A stretch of 64,000 nt of DNA from Actinopolymorpha pittospori. GTDB taxonomy: Bacteria; Actinomycetota; Actinomycetes; Propionibacteriales; Actinopolymorphaceae. Positions 17,180 through 25,283 of the stretch are shown here, piece after piece. Each line of letters opens with the position of its first letter. The first letter of the stretch is position 1. Location of the stretch: assembly GCF_014873875.1 (NCBI RefSeq), contig NZ_JADBEM010000001.1:4154001-4218000 (forward strand), in the 5' to 3' direction. The notes under the pieces were generated by a model that saw only the letters and a list, made by a program, of their open reading frames with translations, did no database searches and was not told the DNA's origin. The position numbers and the translations under genes were made by a program.

Positions 17180-18180
17180 GTGGAGGACGAACTCTCCGAA
17201 CGCTCCGAACACCCCCGGCACTCGCAGCGGAACCTCGCCCGCCAGGTGCGTGTGCTGAGTGAGGCCTACCGCTCGGGTCCGCGTGATCGGCCGATCCTGC
17301 GGACCCGCCAGGACGTCGCGGCCTACGCGGTCTACCGGATGCCGGCCACCTACGCCGCGACGCGGTCGGTACTGCTGCGCACCGTCGAGACTGTGCCCGA
17401 CTTCCGTCCGCAGACCCTCCTCGACCTCGGAGGAGGAACCGGCGCGTCGTTGTGGGCGGCCGCCGACGTCGTCGACACCCTTCGTACGGCGGTCGTCCTC
17501 GACCACCTGCGAGAGGCACTCACCCTCGGACGGCGGCTCGCCGCGCGGTGCCCACGCGCCGTCGTCTGCAACGCCACCTGGTGCGAGCAGACGATCACGT
17601 CCGGCACGGCCGTACCCGTGGCCGACCTGGTCACCGTCGCCTACGCCTCGGTGAACTCGATCCCCGAACCCGTCAGGCCCTGGTGGCCACGGCGGCCGGC
17701 GTGGTGGCGGCGACCGGCACGGGCGGAACTGTCGTCGTCGTGGAACCCGGTACGCCGCAGGGGTTCCGCCGCGTCCTGGACGCCCGCGGGCACCTCGTCG
17801 CTGCCGGGCTGAGCATCGTCGCGCCGTGCCCGCACGACGGCACGTGTCCGCTGTCGAGCCGGGACGACTGGTGTCATGTCGGCGTACGACTCGACCGGTC
17901 GGCACTGCACCGGCGGGTGAAGGACGGCTCGCGAGGATTCGAGGACCAGAAGGTGTCGTACGTCGTCGCGACCTCGCTTCGGGCCAGCCCGGCGAGGGCG
18001 CGGGTGGTCCGAAGGCCCCGTCCCCGCAAGGGGCTCGTCACGCTGCCGCTGTGCACCCGGGACGACGGCCTTCGAGAGACGACCGTGTCGAAGCGTGACT
18101 CCTCGTCGTACCGCGCCGCGCGCGACACCGGCTGGGGCGATCCCTGGCCACCGCCGCCGCCCAGTCCGAGCCGACGCTGA
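17180..18180 (+). pseudogene. Rsm22/METTL17-like ribosomal small-subunit methyltransferase-type protein, frameshifted
   Basis: Two overlapping frames together make one Rsm22-family protein, associated with small-subunit ribosome assembly. The first frame (from GTG 17180) has LRTRQDVAAYAVYRMPATYA and motif I LLDLGGGTGASLWAA. The second frame resumes with LGELDPRTRQALVATAAG, VVVVEPGTPQGFRRVL, and the Cys cluster CPHDGTCPL...WCH, which matches the 4Fe-4S ligands of this family, ending WGDPWPPPPPSPSRR. The junction (about 17645-17648, in a C run) reads as TAY-GCC-TCGG where TAC-GCC-CTC-GGT is expected, so one C appears deleted. Either a genuine null allele or a homopolymer sequencing error. Confidence 0.85.
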
Positions 18181-18196
18181 GCCGGTAGCCGAGCCC

Positions 18197-18223
18197 GGAC
18201 CGGCAGGGTCAGCCTGCCGGTCC
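18197..18223 (+). terminator. Terminator hairpin after the Rsm22-like gene
   Basis: A perfect 11-bp stem, GGACCGGCAGG and CCTGCCGGTCC, with a 5-nt loop sits 17 nt after the stop codon. No long T-run follows. Confidence 0.6.
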
Positions 18224-18369
18224 AGGGCTGGACGATCGCCGCGAGCGGTGTGCGGGTCTGGCCGTCCGCGGACACTGTCCGCGACGGTTCGTCGTGCTTG
18301 TGATTGGCTTCACGTACTCCGGGACGACTGGTCGAGGTCTCCCGGCGACGCGACCCTCGTCGGAAGGGG

Positions 18370-19156
18370 ATGCGAGTGAACGGCTACCCAGCGCAGGAGA
18401 TGCTCGAACGGGCGAAGGAATGGGCCAGCGGCGACGACCGGATCTCGGCGGCCCTCGTGTACGGCTCGGTCGCCACCGGGCGGGCGGATGAATGGTCCGA
18501 CCTGGACCTGCTGGTCGTGACGGCGGGTGACCGGGAGGAGGTGTGGGCGGAGCGTCAGCAGATCGCCGACCGGGTCCTCGGCGGCGAGGGGTGTGTATGG
18601 GCGGGGGAGGTGTCCCACCAACGCCCCTATCGGTACGCCGCCTACCGTGCGGATGCCGCCCAGCTGGACCTGACGATGGACGACGGCCGTGCGAAACCGT
18701 GGCGGGGACTCGCCGACGGGTTCGTGGCGATCCTCGACCGCGACGACATCGTCGCGAAGCTGCGAGCGGACTTCGAGGGTTGGAAACCTCTCGAACCAGA
18801 CGTCGAAGTGAGCGACGGTGCCACCTGGGTGTGGCTGAAGTACCTCGCCGGCCGGTTGCGTCGCGGGCAACACTGGATGGTGCGGTGCGGACTCGTGAGC
18901 CTGGCGTACGAGCGCATCGTGCCCCTCCTCGGAGTGAGCCCGAACGCCGTCGAGACCGCGCTGCCGGCCGAGCTGCGCACCAGGCTTCACGGTGCGATTG
19001 CCGTCCGACGCGGAGGTCGGCGAACTGACCCGAGCGCTCCGAGCGACGGCCGAACTGTACGTCGACGCGCTCGACCTCTGGTCCCGGCGAACCGGGCTGG
19101 CCCGACCGGTCCATCCGCTGGCGCCCGCGATCCTGGACCGCATCGGCAGGCTGTGA
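18370..19156 (+). pseudogene. Nucleotidyltransferase (aminoglycoside adenylyltransferase-like fold), frameshifted
   Basis: The first about 209 codons encode a Pol-beta-type nucleotidyltransferase with GS at 32-33 and the catalytic D44-x-D46 pair (YGSVATGRADEWSDLDLLVV). After HGA the frame shifts: an extra A at about 18997 moves translation out of frame, while the +1 frame continues sensibly as LPSDAEVGELTRALRATAEL to a TGA at 19154-19156, giving an ancestral protein of about 261 aa. Because of the shift the original frame runs on without a stop through about 83 nonsense residues and then in phase into the downstream kinase gene (to 20106). The substrate is unknown; antibiotic modification is possible. 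Confidence 0.8.
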
Positions 19157-19245
19157 TCGGCGCGACCGGCGCGATCGGGTGCGATCGGGCGCGTCAGCCG
19201 ATATCGGGTGGCCCGAGCACGAGGAGCCCCGCTAGTTTGCGGACC

Positions 19246-20106
19246 ATGCCATGGGATCGCGATTCCCTGATCGCGGCGGTCGCCGCGGAGGGGCGGGATG
19301 TCGACCTCTCGGACGCGGTGCGCAGGTCCGGCTGGGAGAGCGTCGTCCTGGAGACGAGAGACGGTTGGATCCTGCGGTTTCCGCGCCCGCACGTGGCGTT
19401 CGAACGCGAGGTCGCGCTCCTCCGCCGGATCGCGGGTCGGCTGCCGGCGCGCACACCCGTCATCGTGTGGACGGGTGAACGGACGAAGTTCGCGGCCTAC
19501 CGGAAGCTGAACGGCTGCGTGTTCGACGTCGAGGCCTACCGTCGTGCGCCTTCCCATCAACGCGATCGGCTCGCGCGTTCCCTCGCCGGCTTCCTCGTGG
19601 CGATGCACGCCGTCCTCACACCGGGGGAGATCGCCGAGCTCGGGATCCCTGGCGGCGGGGACTCCGACGACGCGCAGATTCTCGACCGGCTCGATCGGGT
19701 GCCCAGAGTCGTCCGCCACGACGTCGAAACTCTGCTGGCCGAGATCGCCGCCCTGCGACGCGAGCGTGCCGAGCTTGGGCGCCCGGTCGTACTCCACGAC
19801 GACTTTCACTTCGGGAACGTCGTCCTCGACGGGCCGGTCGGCTACCTCGTCGGTGTGTGGGACTTCTCCTGCGTTCGAATGGGTGACCCCAGCGAGGACC
19901 TGCGGTACCTCGCCGGCGGCCCGGTCGACCTGCTGGATCGAGTCGCCCACGCGTACGAGCAACTCAGCGGTCGACACGTCGACACCCGCGTCGCCACCAT
20001 GGCGCACCGACACGAGGTCGTCTCCGACGCGCTGGACCTCGACGAACCGGAGACCCTCGTCGATGTCGTCACGCGCTGGCGGGTGGCCGATGCTTGCGCA
20101 TCCTGA
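19246..20106 (+). CDS. Aminoglycoside phosphotransferase (APH)-family kinase
   Basis: A 286-aa protein-kinase-fold phosphotransferase. The catalytic loop HDDFHFGN is at 184-191 (catalytic Asp D186, Asn N191), and the Mg-binding DFS at 206-208, in VWDFSCVRMGDPSEDLRYLAGG. The N-lobe shows WILRFPRP and FEREVALLRRIA. ATG 19246 gives a normal N-terminus. The frame is also continuous with the frameshifted nucleotidyltransferase upstream, so a 578-residue fusion could be made. The APH family includes antibiotic and choline/homoserine kinases; the substrate is not defined here. Confidence 0.88.
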   Translation: MPWDRDSLIAAVAAEGRDVDLSDAVRRSGWESVVLETRDGWILRFPRPHVAFEREVALLRRIAGRLPARTPVIVWTGERTKFAAYRKLNGCVFDVEAYRRAPSHQRDRLARSLAGFLVAMHAVLTPGEIAELGIPGGGDSDDAQILDRLDRVPRVVRHDVETLLAEIAALRRERAELGRPVVLHDDFHFGNVVLDGPVGYLVGVWDFSCVRMGDPSEDLRYLAGGPVDLLDRVAHAYEQLSGRHVDTRVATMAHRHEVVSDALDLDEPETLVDVVTRWRVADACAS

Positions 20107-20148
20107 CCGCGAGGACCCGAGGCGCGGACCTCGGCAGGATCGATCCAC

Positions 20149-20907
20149 GTGACGTCCCGGTCGGCGAGCACGAGTCAGGAGCGCCCCTTCTACGCCCAGT
20201 ACGCCTGGGCCTACGACCATCTGATCGATGACTCGCCGGAGCCGTGGGCCGCGGCGGTCCACGACCGGCTCGTTCGTGCCGGGTTCCCGCGTGCCGCCGT
20301 GCTCGACGCCGGATGCGGTACCGGTCGTCACGCCGCCGCGCTGGCCGCGAGAGGGCATGAGGTCGATCTCGCCGACGCGTCGAAGGAACTGCTCCGGCAG
20401 GCGGCCCTGCGTTGCCCGTCCGCACGGGCCCTGCACGTGGATCTCTGTTCGTTTCGGCCGGAGTCCCTCTACCAGGCAGTCGTCTGTAGAGGTGTGCTCA
20501 ACGACATGACCACCGACGACGAGCGAGACGCCGTACTCCGCGCGTTCGCGGCCAGCCTGCGCGCGGGAGGCCTGGTGGTGCTGGACGTGCGGGAGGAGGC
20601 CGGGTCCAGGGGCCGCGCGAACGGGACTCCGCACCGTCGGACCGTGGATCTGCACGGCCGAGGGCGGCTGACGTTCACCAGTACCAGCACCTGGAACGCG
20701 GACCTCCTGCTGGTCCGGGAGGAGTACGAGCTCGACCTGGACGGAGAACCCTCGCGGCAGTCGACGTACGAGTTCGCCATGCGGCCCTGGAGCGGGACCG
20801 AACTGCGCCAGCGACTGGCTCGGGCCGGCTTCACCGACGTCGAGATCGCACCCGGTGTTGGGCGAAGGACCGACGACCGGTTGTTCGTCACCGCGGCACG
20901 CGCCTGA
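20149..20907 (+). CDS. Class I SAM-dependent methyltransferase
   Basis: A 252-aa methyltransferase starting at GTG 20149, 42 bp after the kinase. It has FYAQYAWAYDHLID at the N-terminus, motif I VLDAGCGTGRHAAALAARGHEV (about 50-71), LADASKELL, and a C-terminal half rich in beta strands. The architecture is that of small-molecule N- or O-methyltransferases. It is co-oriented and close to the nucleotidyltransferase and kinase, so the three may modify one compound. Confidence 0.88.
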   Translation: MTSRSASTSQERPFYAQYAWAYDHLIDDSPEPWAAAVHDRLVRAGFPRAAVLDAGCGTGRHAAALAARGHEVDLADASKELLRQAALRCPSARALHVDLCSFRPESLYQAVVCRGVLNDMTTDDERDAVLRAFAASLRAGGLVVLDVREEAGSRGRANGTPHRRTVDLHGRGRLTFTSTSTWNADLLLVREEYELDLDGEPSRQSTYEFAMRPWSGTELRQRLARAGFTDVEIAPGVGRRTDDRLFVTAARA

Positions 20908-21028
20908 GGAGACGCGCCCGCAGAACCGGTGCGCGGAACCGGCAGGAAAGGTAGGGCGTTCCGACCTCGCCACCAGCCGCCAGCACCGGGTAGGTTGCGC
21001 TCCACCATGTCGAGGGAGGGCGACGTTC

Positions 21029-21325
21029 GTGGCCGAGAGTAACGAGAACGACGCGCGGTGGATGGCGCGACGCCAGCGGAGCTGGCGAGTGCGGCGCGAG
21101 GCGGAGTTCGCCCGGGCGGGGATGTCGGAGCAGTCGTCGGCGAATCCGCGGCTGCACCACAACCCCTACGTACGAACCCTGCTGTACGGCGCCTTGGTGT
21201 GTGCCGGTCTGGGGCTGATCGCCGCCCTCGGCGGAAGCGGTGGAGGGGGGCTGTGGGCCATGGCCGCCCTGTTCTTCCTGGCATGGCTGGCCGTCAGCGC
21301 GATCCTGTGGCGGCCACCGAGCTAG
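21029..21325 (+). CDS. Small two-helix membrane protein
   Basis: A 98-aa protein with a charged Arg-rich cytoplasmic N-terminus (ARRQRSWRVRREAEFARAG) and two hydrophobic helices (about 49-68 and 74-94) separated by a Gly-rich turn. GTG 21029 is preceded by GAGGGAGGG, a strong ribosome binding site. I do not recognise the family. It may be co-transcribed with the methyltransferase. Confidence 0.75.
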   Translation: MAESNENDARWMARRQRSWRVRREAEFARAGMSEQSSANPRLHHNPYVRTLLYGALVCAGLGLIAALGGSGGGGLWAMAALFFLAWLAVSAILWRPPS

Positions 21326-21396
21326 CCCGCGTCGCCGGCCCGCCTCACCAGCCCGGCTCACCAACTCGCGTTCGCGTCCGCTACGGTCGCGTGCTC

Positions 21397-21984
21397 ATGG
21401 CCGCAGACGACTCCATCGCACGCACCGAGCAGCGCGTGCGGGACGCCCACCAGGTTCTCGCCGAGCTTGGTCTCCTGGATCGCTGGCGACGCTACGGTGA
21501 CCCGGTCCTGTGCGGCTCGGTCGCCTACGGCCTCGTCGTGGAGCCGGACATCGATCTGGAGATCTTCACCGACGAGCCGTCGATCGACGACGGGTTCGAA
21601 CTCCTGCACGAGATCGCGAAGGTACCGGGCGTCGCGAGGTGCGCCTTCACCAACGGGCTGGCCGGGCCCGACCAGGGCCTCTACTGGCGAATCGTCTACG
21701 ACCGTGAAGGCGTGCGCTGGAACATCGACAACTGGTTGCTCGCCCGCGACCATCCGGGGCCACTCAGCGCGTGGCTGGTCGAACCGATGCTGGCCGCGCT
21801 GACCCCGTCGACGCGGGAAGCCGTTCTCGAGATCAAGGAAGCGGCGTACGAGAGAAGCGAACCAGTACAGGGGATCTGGGTCTACCGTGCGGTGCTGGAG
21901 GAAGGGCTGCGGGGGTACGCCGCGTTCCGGGAGTGGCATCGAACCGTCGACACGGACGCGCTCACCGACTGGACCCCGCGCTGA
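21397..21984 (+). CDS. Nucleotidyltransferase-fold protein
   Basis: A 195-aa protein with a Pol-beta/MNT-like signature LCGSVAYGLVVEPDIDLEIFTDE (about 38-60), in which G-S and the D-I-D pair fit the nucleotidyltransferase active site. The remainder is helical and contains RWNIDNWLL. It is shorter than ANT enzymes and could be a MNT-type or unknown transferase. It is the second such fold within 3.6 kb, following nucleotidyltransferase, kinase and methyltransferase genes. Confidence 0.85.
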   Translation: MAADDSIARTEQRVRDAHQVLAELGLLDRWRRYGDPVLCGSVAYGLVVEPDIDLEIFTDEPSIDDGFELLHEIAKVPGVARCAFTNGLAGPDQGLYWRIVYDREGVRWNIDNWLLARDHPGPLSAWLVEPMLAALTPSTREAVLEIKEAAYERSEPVQGIWVYRAVLEEGLRGYAAFREWHRTVDTDALTDWTPR

Positions 21985-22052
21985 ACACGCACTGACTCCG
22001 CACTGTCTCTGTCGTGCGTCGCACCGGCTCTGTCGGACGCGGAAATGTCGAC

Positions 22053-22136
22053 GGCCATCCCGGACCCGACACCGATCCCGCCCTTGTGCGGGGGGCTCGC
22101 ACGCGGGCGGGATCGATGTCGAGGTCCGGGATGGCC
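22053..22136. terminator. Long convergent terminator hairpin
   Basis: Near-perfect arms of 31-32 bp (22053-22083 and 22105-22136, two differences) begin GGCCATCCCGGACC and enclose a loop that can itself pair (TGTGCG/CGCACG). The element lies between the convergent nucleotidyltransferase-like and FMN reductase genes. Confidence 0.75.
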
Positions 22137-22187
22137 GGAGGAGATCCAAACGGGATCTCAGTCGACGAGCTGTTCACGCGGCGATGT

Positions 22188-22748
22188 TCACGCGTTGCGA
22201 ACGGTCGCGAGCGCCTTGCTCCACGAGACAACCTGGTCGAGCGTGGTGGTCACCGCGTCGGCCTGGTGCGGGCCAGGGGTGAACTGGCTGAAGTTCTGGA
22301 AGTCGGTGAACAGCGACAGGGCGACCTGCGAACGCACGTCGGCGACCTGGAGCTCACCCATGATGAGGCGCAGGTGCTCGACCGCACGGGTACCACCGAC
22401 GGAGCCGTAGCTGACGAAGCCGGCCGCCTTGTTGTTCCACTCCGCGAAGAGGAAGTCGATCGCGTTCTTCAGCGCGCCGGACGTGGAGTGGTTGTACTCC
22501 GGGGTGACGAAGACGAAGCCGTCGAACGACGCGATCTTCTCGGCCCACGCCTTGGTGTGCGGCTGGGAGTACTGACCCATCGACGGCGGGATCGCCTCGT
22601 CGAGGTGGGGCAGCTTGTACTCGGCGATGTCGACAAGCTCGTACTCGGCGTCGCTGCGCTGCTTCGCGATGTCGTACACCCAGTTGGCGACGGCCTCGCC
22701 GTTGCGGCCCGGGCGGGTGCTGCCGAGGATGATCGCGATTCTGGTCAT
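22188..22748 (-). CDS. NADPH-dependent FMN reductase / quinone reductase
   Basis: A 186-aa flavodoxin-like reductase. The phosphate-binding loop GSTRPGRNGEAVANWV is at 9-24, and the flavin-binding TPEYNHSTSGALKNAIDFL near 75-93. GSVGGTRAVEHLRLI is the second flavin loop. These cytoplasmic enzymes reduce flavins, quinones, azo dyes or metals. ATG 22748 is followed by MTRIAIILG. The 448-bp upstream region holds three copies of a repeat near a MarR gene, suggesting redox or aromatic-stress control. Confidence 0.92.
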   Translation of the reverse strand: MTRIAIILGSTRPGRNGEAVANWVYDIAKQRSDAEYELVDIAEYKLPHLDEAIPPSMGQYSQPHTKAWAEKIASFDGFVFVTPEYNHSTSGALKNAIDFLFAEWNNKAAGFVSYGSVGGTRAVEHLRLIMGELQVADVRSQVALSLFTDFQNFSQFTPGPHQADAVTTTLDQVVSWSKALATVRNA

Positions 22749-22947
22749 GGAACTACTCCTAGGGGGTGGCCCGGCGGTCGGAGTTGCCTGGGCAGGGGTT
22801 GCGGTCGAGGATCGGCTCGACTCAGGGGGTGACTGGCGGAAGTCCTTCGGCGCGTTCCGGCGGAACAGCCGGTCTAGCCACCGGGCCGTCACCGGGTGCT
22901 CCCGCCCGCGTCGGACGGCCGAGGGGCAGCACCCGTCGCTCGTTCTG

Positions 22948-23018
22948 GTGTCACGTCAACAAACCGTACGGCCAGGCTGCTGTCACGTCAACATAAGTCG
23001 GGTGTCACGTCAACAAAC
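22948..23018. repeat. Three direct repeats TGTCACGTCAACA, probable regulator sites
   Basis: TGTCACGTCAACA occurs at 22949, 22981 and 23003, same orientation, 32 and 22 bp apart; the first and third are identical over 17 bp. A related CGTCAACA recurs at 23171 next to the MarR gene, where it forms a loose TTGAT-N5-GTCAA dyad (23162-23176). Spacings near three and two helical turns are typical of operators. The rest of 22749-23197 has no supported gene. Confidence 0.6.
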
Positions 23019-23197
23019 TCGTCCGCGGCCGACTCTGAGCGTGATTCACCTGACATTCGAGGGGCCCCGGGAAGCCGACGGCGAGCCACTGGTGATGCGG
23101 GCGGCCACGACCCTGGATCATGACCATCGGGTCCTTTGCCGACGTATCCCCGCAATCGCGGTTGATGATGCGTCAACATTAGACGTAGGATGTGCTC

Positions 23198-23683
23198 ATG
23201 GACGAACCGCGGTGGCTCAACGAGCAGGAGGCGCGCGTCTGGCGGAGCTACATCCACCTGAAGCGCGATCTGTCGAGTCTGCTCGAGCGGCAGATGCTGC
23301 GGGACGACGGCCTGTCCGCCGCCGAGTTCGCGCTTCTGGTGCCGCTGTCGGAGTCCGAGGACGGCGTCCTGCGGGCGCGAGACCTCGGTCTCGCGGTGGG
23401 CTGGGAGCGCAGCCGGCTCTCGCACCAGGTCAGCCGGATGGAGAAGCGTGGCCTGCTCGTCCGGGAGAACTGCGACGAGGACGCCCGTGGCTCCATGGTG
23501 CGACTGACCGACGCTGGGAGGGCGGCCATCGTCGCCGCCGCGCCGGCGCACGTCGAGGCCGTTCGTCGCTATTTCTTCGACGTCCTGACCCAGGATGATC
23601 TCCAGGCACTGGAAGCCATCTTCGAGCGAGTCCTCGCAGGCCTCCCGAAGGCGCTCGCCGAGGAGTGCCGCGAAGAAGACTGA
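23198..23683 (+). CDS. MarR family transcriptional regulator
   Basis: A 161-aa winged-helix regulator. Residues 50-110 carry the DNA-binding region with LSAAEFALLVPLSES, RARDLGLAVGWERSRLSHQVSRMEKRGLL and the wing RENCDEDARGSMVRLTDAG. Start ATG 23198 follows a CGTCAACA/TTGAT dyad by about 20 bp, so autorepression is likely. The three TGTCACGTCAACA repeats and the divergent FMN reductase upstream make that gene the obvious target. Confidence 0.93.
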   Translation: MDEPRWLNEQEARVWRSYIHLKRDLSSLLERQMLRDDGLSAAEFALLVPLSESEDGVLRARDLGLAVGWERSRLSHQVSRMEKRGLLVRENCDEDARGSMVRLTDAGRAAIVAAAPAHVEAVRRYFFDVLTQDDLQALEAIFERVLAGLPKALAEECREED

Positions 23684-23730
23684 GGGGAGCCCCCTTCCGC
23701 ATCGCATCCGATGCTGCGGGCTAATAAGTG

Positions 23731-23750
23731 ACACGACATAGATGTTGTGT
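23731..23750. promoter_or_regulatory. Operator-like dyad in the MBL hydrolase promoter
   Basis: ACACGAC and GTTGTGT (6 of 7 paired) form a 20-bp dyad immediately upstream of the MBL gene, within about 15 bp of its start codon. The MarR gene downstream of the hydrolase could encode its binder. Confidence 0.5.
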
Positions 23751-23762
23751 AATGTATCTGTC

Positions 23763-24679
23763 ATGGTCAACGTTCCCGCCCCTGTCGCGGACCCCATCGC
23801 GGACCCCATCGCAGGGATCTCGGTCCTCAGCACCGGAACGGTCGCGATCCGTCCCGAGCACGTCGAAGCGACGCGCAAGCCGATGTACTGGTGGCTGCTC
23901 ACGTCGAGGCGATGGACCTCACCGCGGCCCGTCAACGTCTACGTCATCGAGCATCGGGCCGGCCTCGTCCTCTTCGACACCGGCCAGGACCGCGCGTCGG
24001 TGACGAATCCGGACTACTTTCCCGGCGGTGTCACCGGCGTGATGTACGACCGGCTGGCCCGCTTTCGGATCGACGCCACTGACACCCTCACCGCCCGGCT
24101 CGCGACGATCGGCCACGACGTCGCCGACGTCCACACCGCGGTGATCTCCCACCTGCACCAGGACCACATCGGTGGCCTGCGTGAGCTGACCGAGGCCGAA
24201 CTCCTGGTCAGTCGTCGCGAGTGGGAGACACTCGGGAAGCCCGCGCCGGAGCTACGGGGACTGCTGCGCTCACACATCGACATCCCCGGACTGCGGTGGC
24301 GCCGCATCGACGTGGAACCTCCCCGAACCCCGGGCGGCGACGTCGAACACTGGCCGGACGGGATCCCCACGGGGCACGACCTCTTTGGTGACGGCAGTCT
24401 GGTGCTGCTGTCCACCCCTGGTCACACGCCGGGTTCGATGTCGCTGCTGGTGCGCCGTCCCCACCGGCCGCCGCTGCTCATGGTCGGCGATCTGACGTAC
24501 GACGCGCATCTGGTACAAGCCGGCCGCGTCCCCGGTGTCGGAAGCAGGCGGCAGTTGCGTGCGACCACGGCGCGGGTCAACGAACTGCGGCGACGCCACC
24601 CTGACCTGGTGATCCTGCCGGCTCACGACCCGGAGGCGGCGGCCCGGCTGGCGGCCGCGACCGCTACCTTCAGCCCTGA
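23763..24679 (+). CDS. MBL-fold metallo-hydrolase (N-acyl homoserine lactonase-like); no stop codon at expected end
   Basis: A metallo-beta-lactamase-fold hydrolase. Zinc ligands are visible in HLHQDHIGG, in STPGHTPGSM, in the bridging Asp of MVGDLTYD and in LPAHD. The order and the N-terminal VNVYVIEHRAGLVLFDTGQ match AHL lactonase-type enzymes. The C-terminal region should end shortly after LPAHDPEAAARLAA. In the written frame there is no stop there: it continues to 25073 through the next gene out of frame, giving Ser/Arg/Pro-rich nonsense. A TGA in the -1 frame (24677-24679) precedes the MarR ribosome binding site, so a small indel near 24655-24670 is suspected. I end the feature at that TGA. 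Confidence 0.8.
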
Positions 24680-24697
24680 AGGAGGGAGCCTTCCCCC

Positions 24698-25162
24698 ATG
24701 CGTCCGGCTGAAGAACTCCGGTTTCTCATCCTCGCCGCGCAGCGCGAAGGAAACCGGATGCTCGCCCGCGCCCTGCACCCGTTGGGCATCACGCCCTCCC
24801 AGGCCGAGGTGGTCCGGCTGCTGCAGGAACGCCAGCCGCTCACCCTGTCCGGCCTTGGCGATCTGCTCGTCTGCGAGAGCGGCAACAGTCCCAGCCGGCT
24901 GGTCGATCGCCTCGTCTCGATCGGGCTCGTACGCCGCGAGGTCGCGGCGCACGACCGTCGGCACGTCGAGTTGTCCCTCACCGAGGACGGCGTTCGGATC
25001 GCGCGACAGGTTTCCGAGGTCGAGGAGGAGCTCTACCGGACCGTCGACGCGGCCGTGGGGGAGTACGACCTGACGCAGGTCGCGGGGTTCCTCCGGGCGT
25101 TCGTGGCCGACCTGCCGGCCGGACAGGCGCTCGCCCGCCGGACGTCGGACGACGCACCCTAA
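24698..25162 (+). CDS. MarR family transcriptional regulator
   Basis: A 154-aa winged-helix regulator with ITPSQAEVVRLLQ, LSGLGDLLVCESGNSPSRLVDRLVSIGLVRRE and the wing HDRRHVELSLTEDGV. It has a strong AAGGAGGGA ribosome binding site at the end of the MBL hydrolase gene and is co-transcribed with it. The dyad at 23731-23750 is a likely target, making a self-contained regulator-hydrolase pair. Confidence 0.93.
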   Translation: MRPAEELRFLILAAQREGNRMLARALHPLGITPSQAEVVRLLQERQPLTLSGLGDLLVCESGNSPSRLVDRLVSIGLVRREVAAHDRRHVELSLTEDGVRIARQVSEVEEELYRTVDAAVGEYDLTQVAGFLRAFVADLPAGQALARRTSDDAP

Positions 25163-25165
25163 GTC

Positions 25166-25231
25166 GTGTCCTGTGGATCATGGCCGGTTCGCGTGCCCCC
25201 GCTCACCACTCGACCATGATCCGCAGGACAC
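25166..25231. terminator. Convergent terminator or dispersed hairpin
   Basis: 18-bp arms (GTGTCCTGTGGATCATGG at 25166-25183 and its complement with one mismatch at 25214-25231) flank a 30-nt loop. It starts 3 bp after the MarR stop and faces the convergent SDR gene. Confidence 0.65.
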
Positions 25232-25283
25232 GCCTAGCCCGGCAGCGACGTCCCGGTGAGATCCCTCAGGCGGTCGGGCGCCG

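Noticed and set aside
18310..21162. A 950-codon minus-strand frame
   Set aside because: It is the complement of several real genes with clear motifs; its own sequence is Arg/Gly/Pro-rich and has no domain.
22948..23018. Repeats resembling a short CRISPR array
   Set aside because: Repeat unit is only 13-17 bp, spacers are irregular (about 5-19 bp) and no cas gene is near; operator sites fit better.
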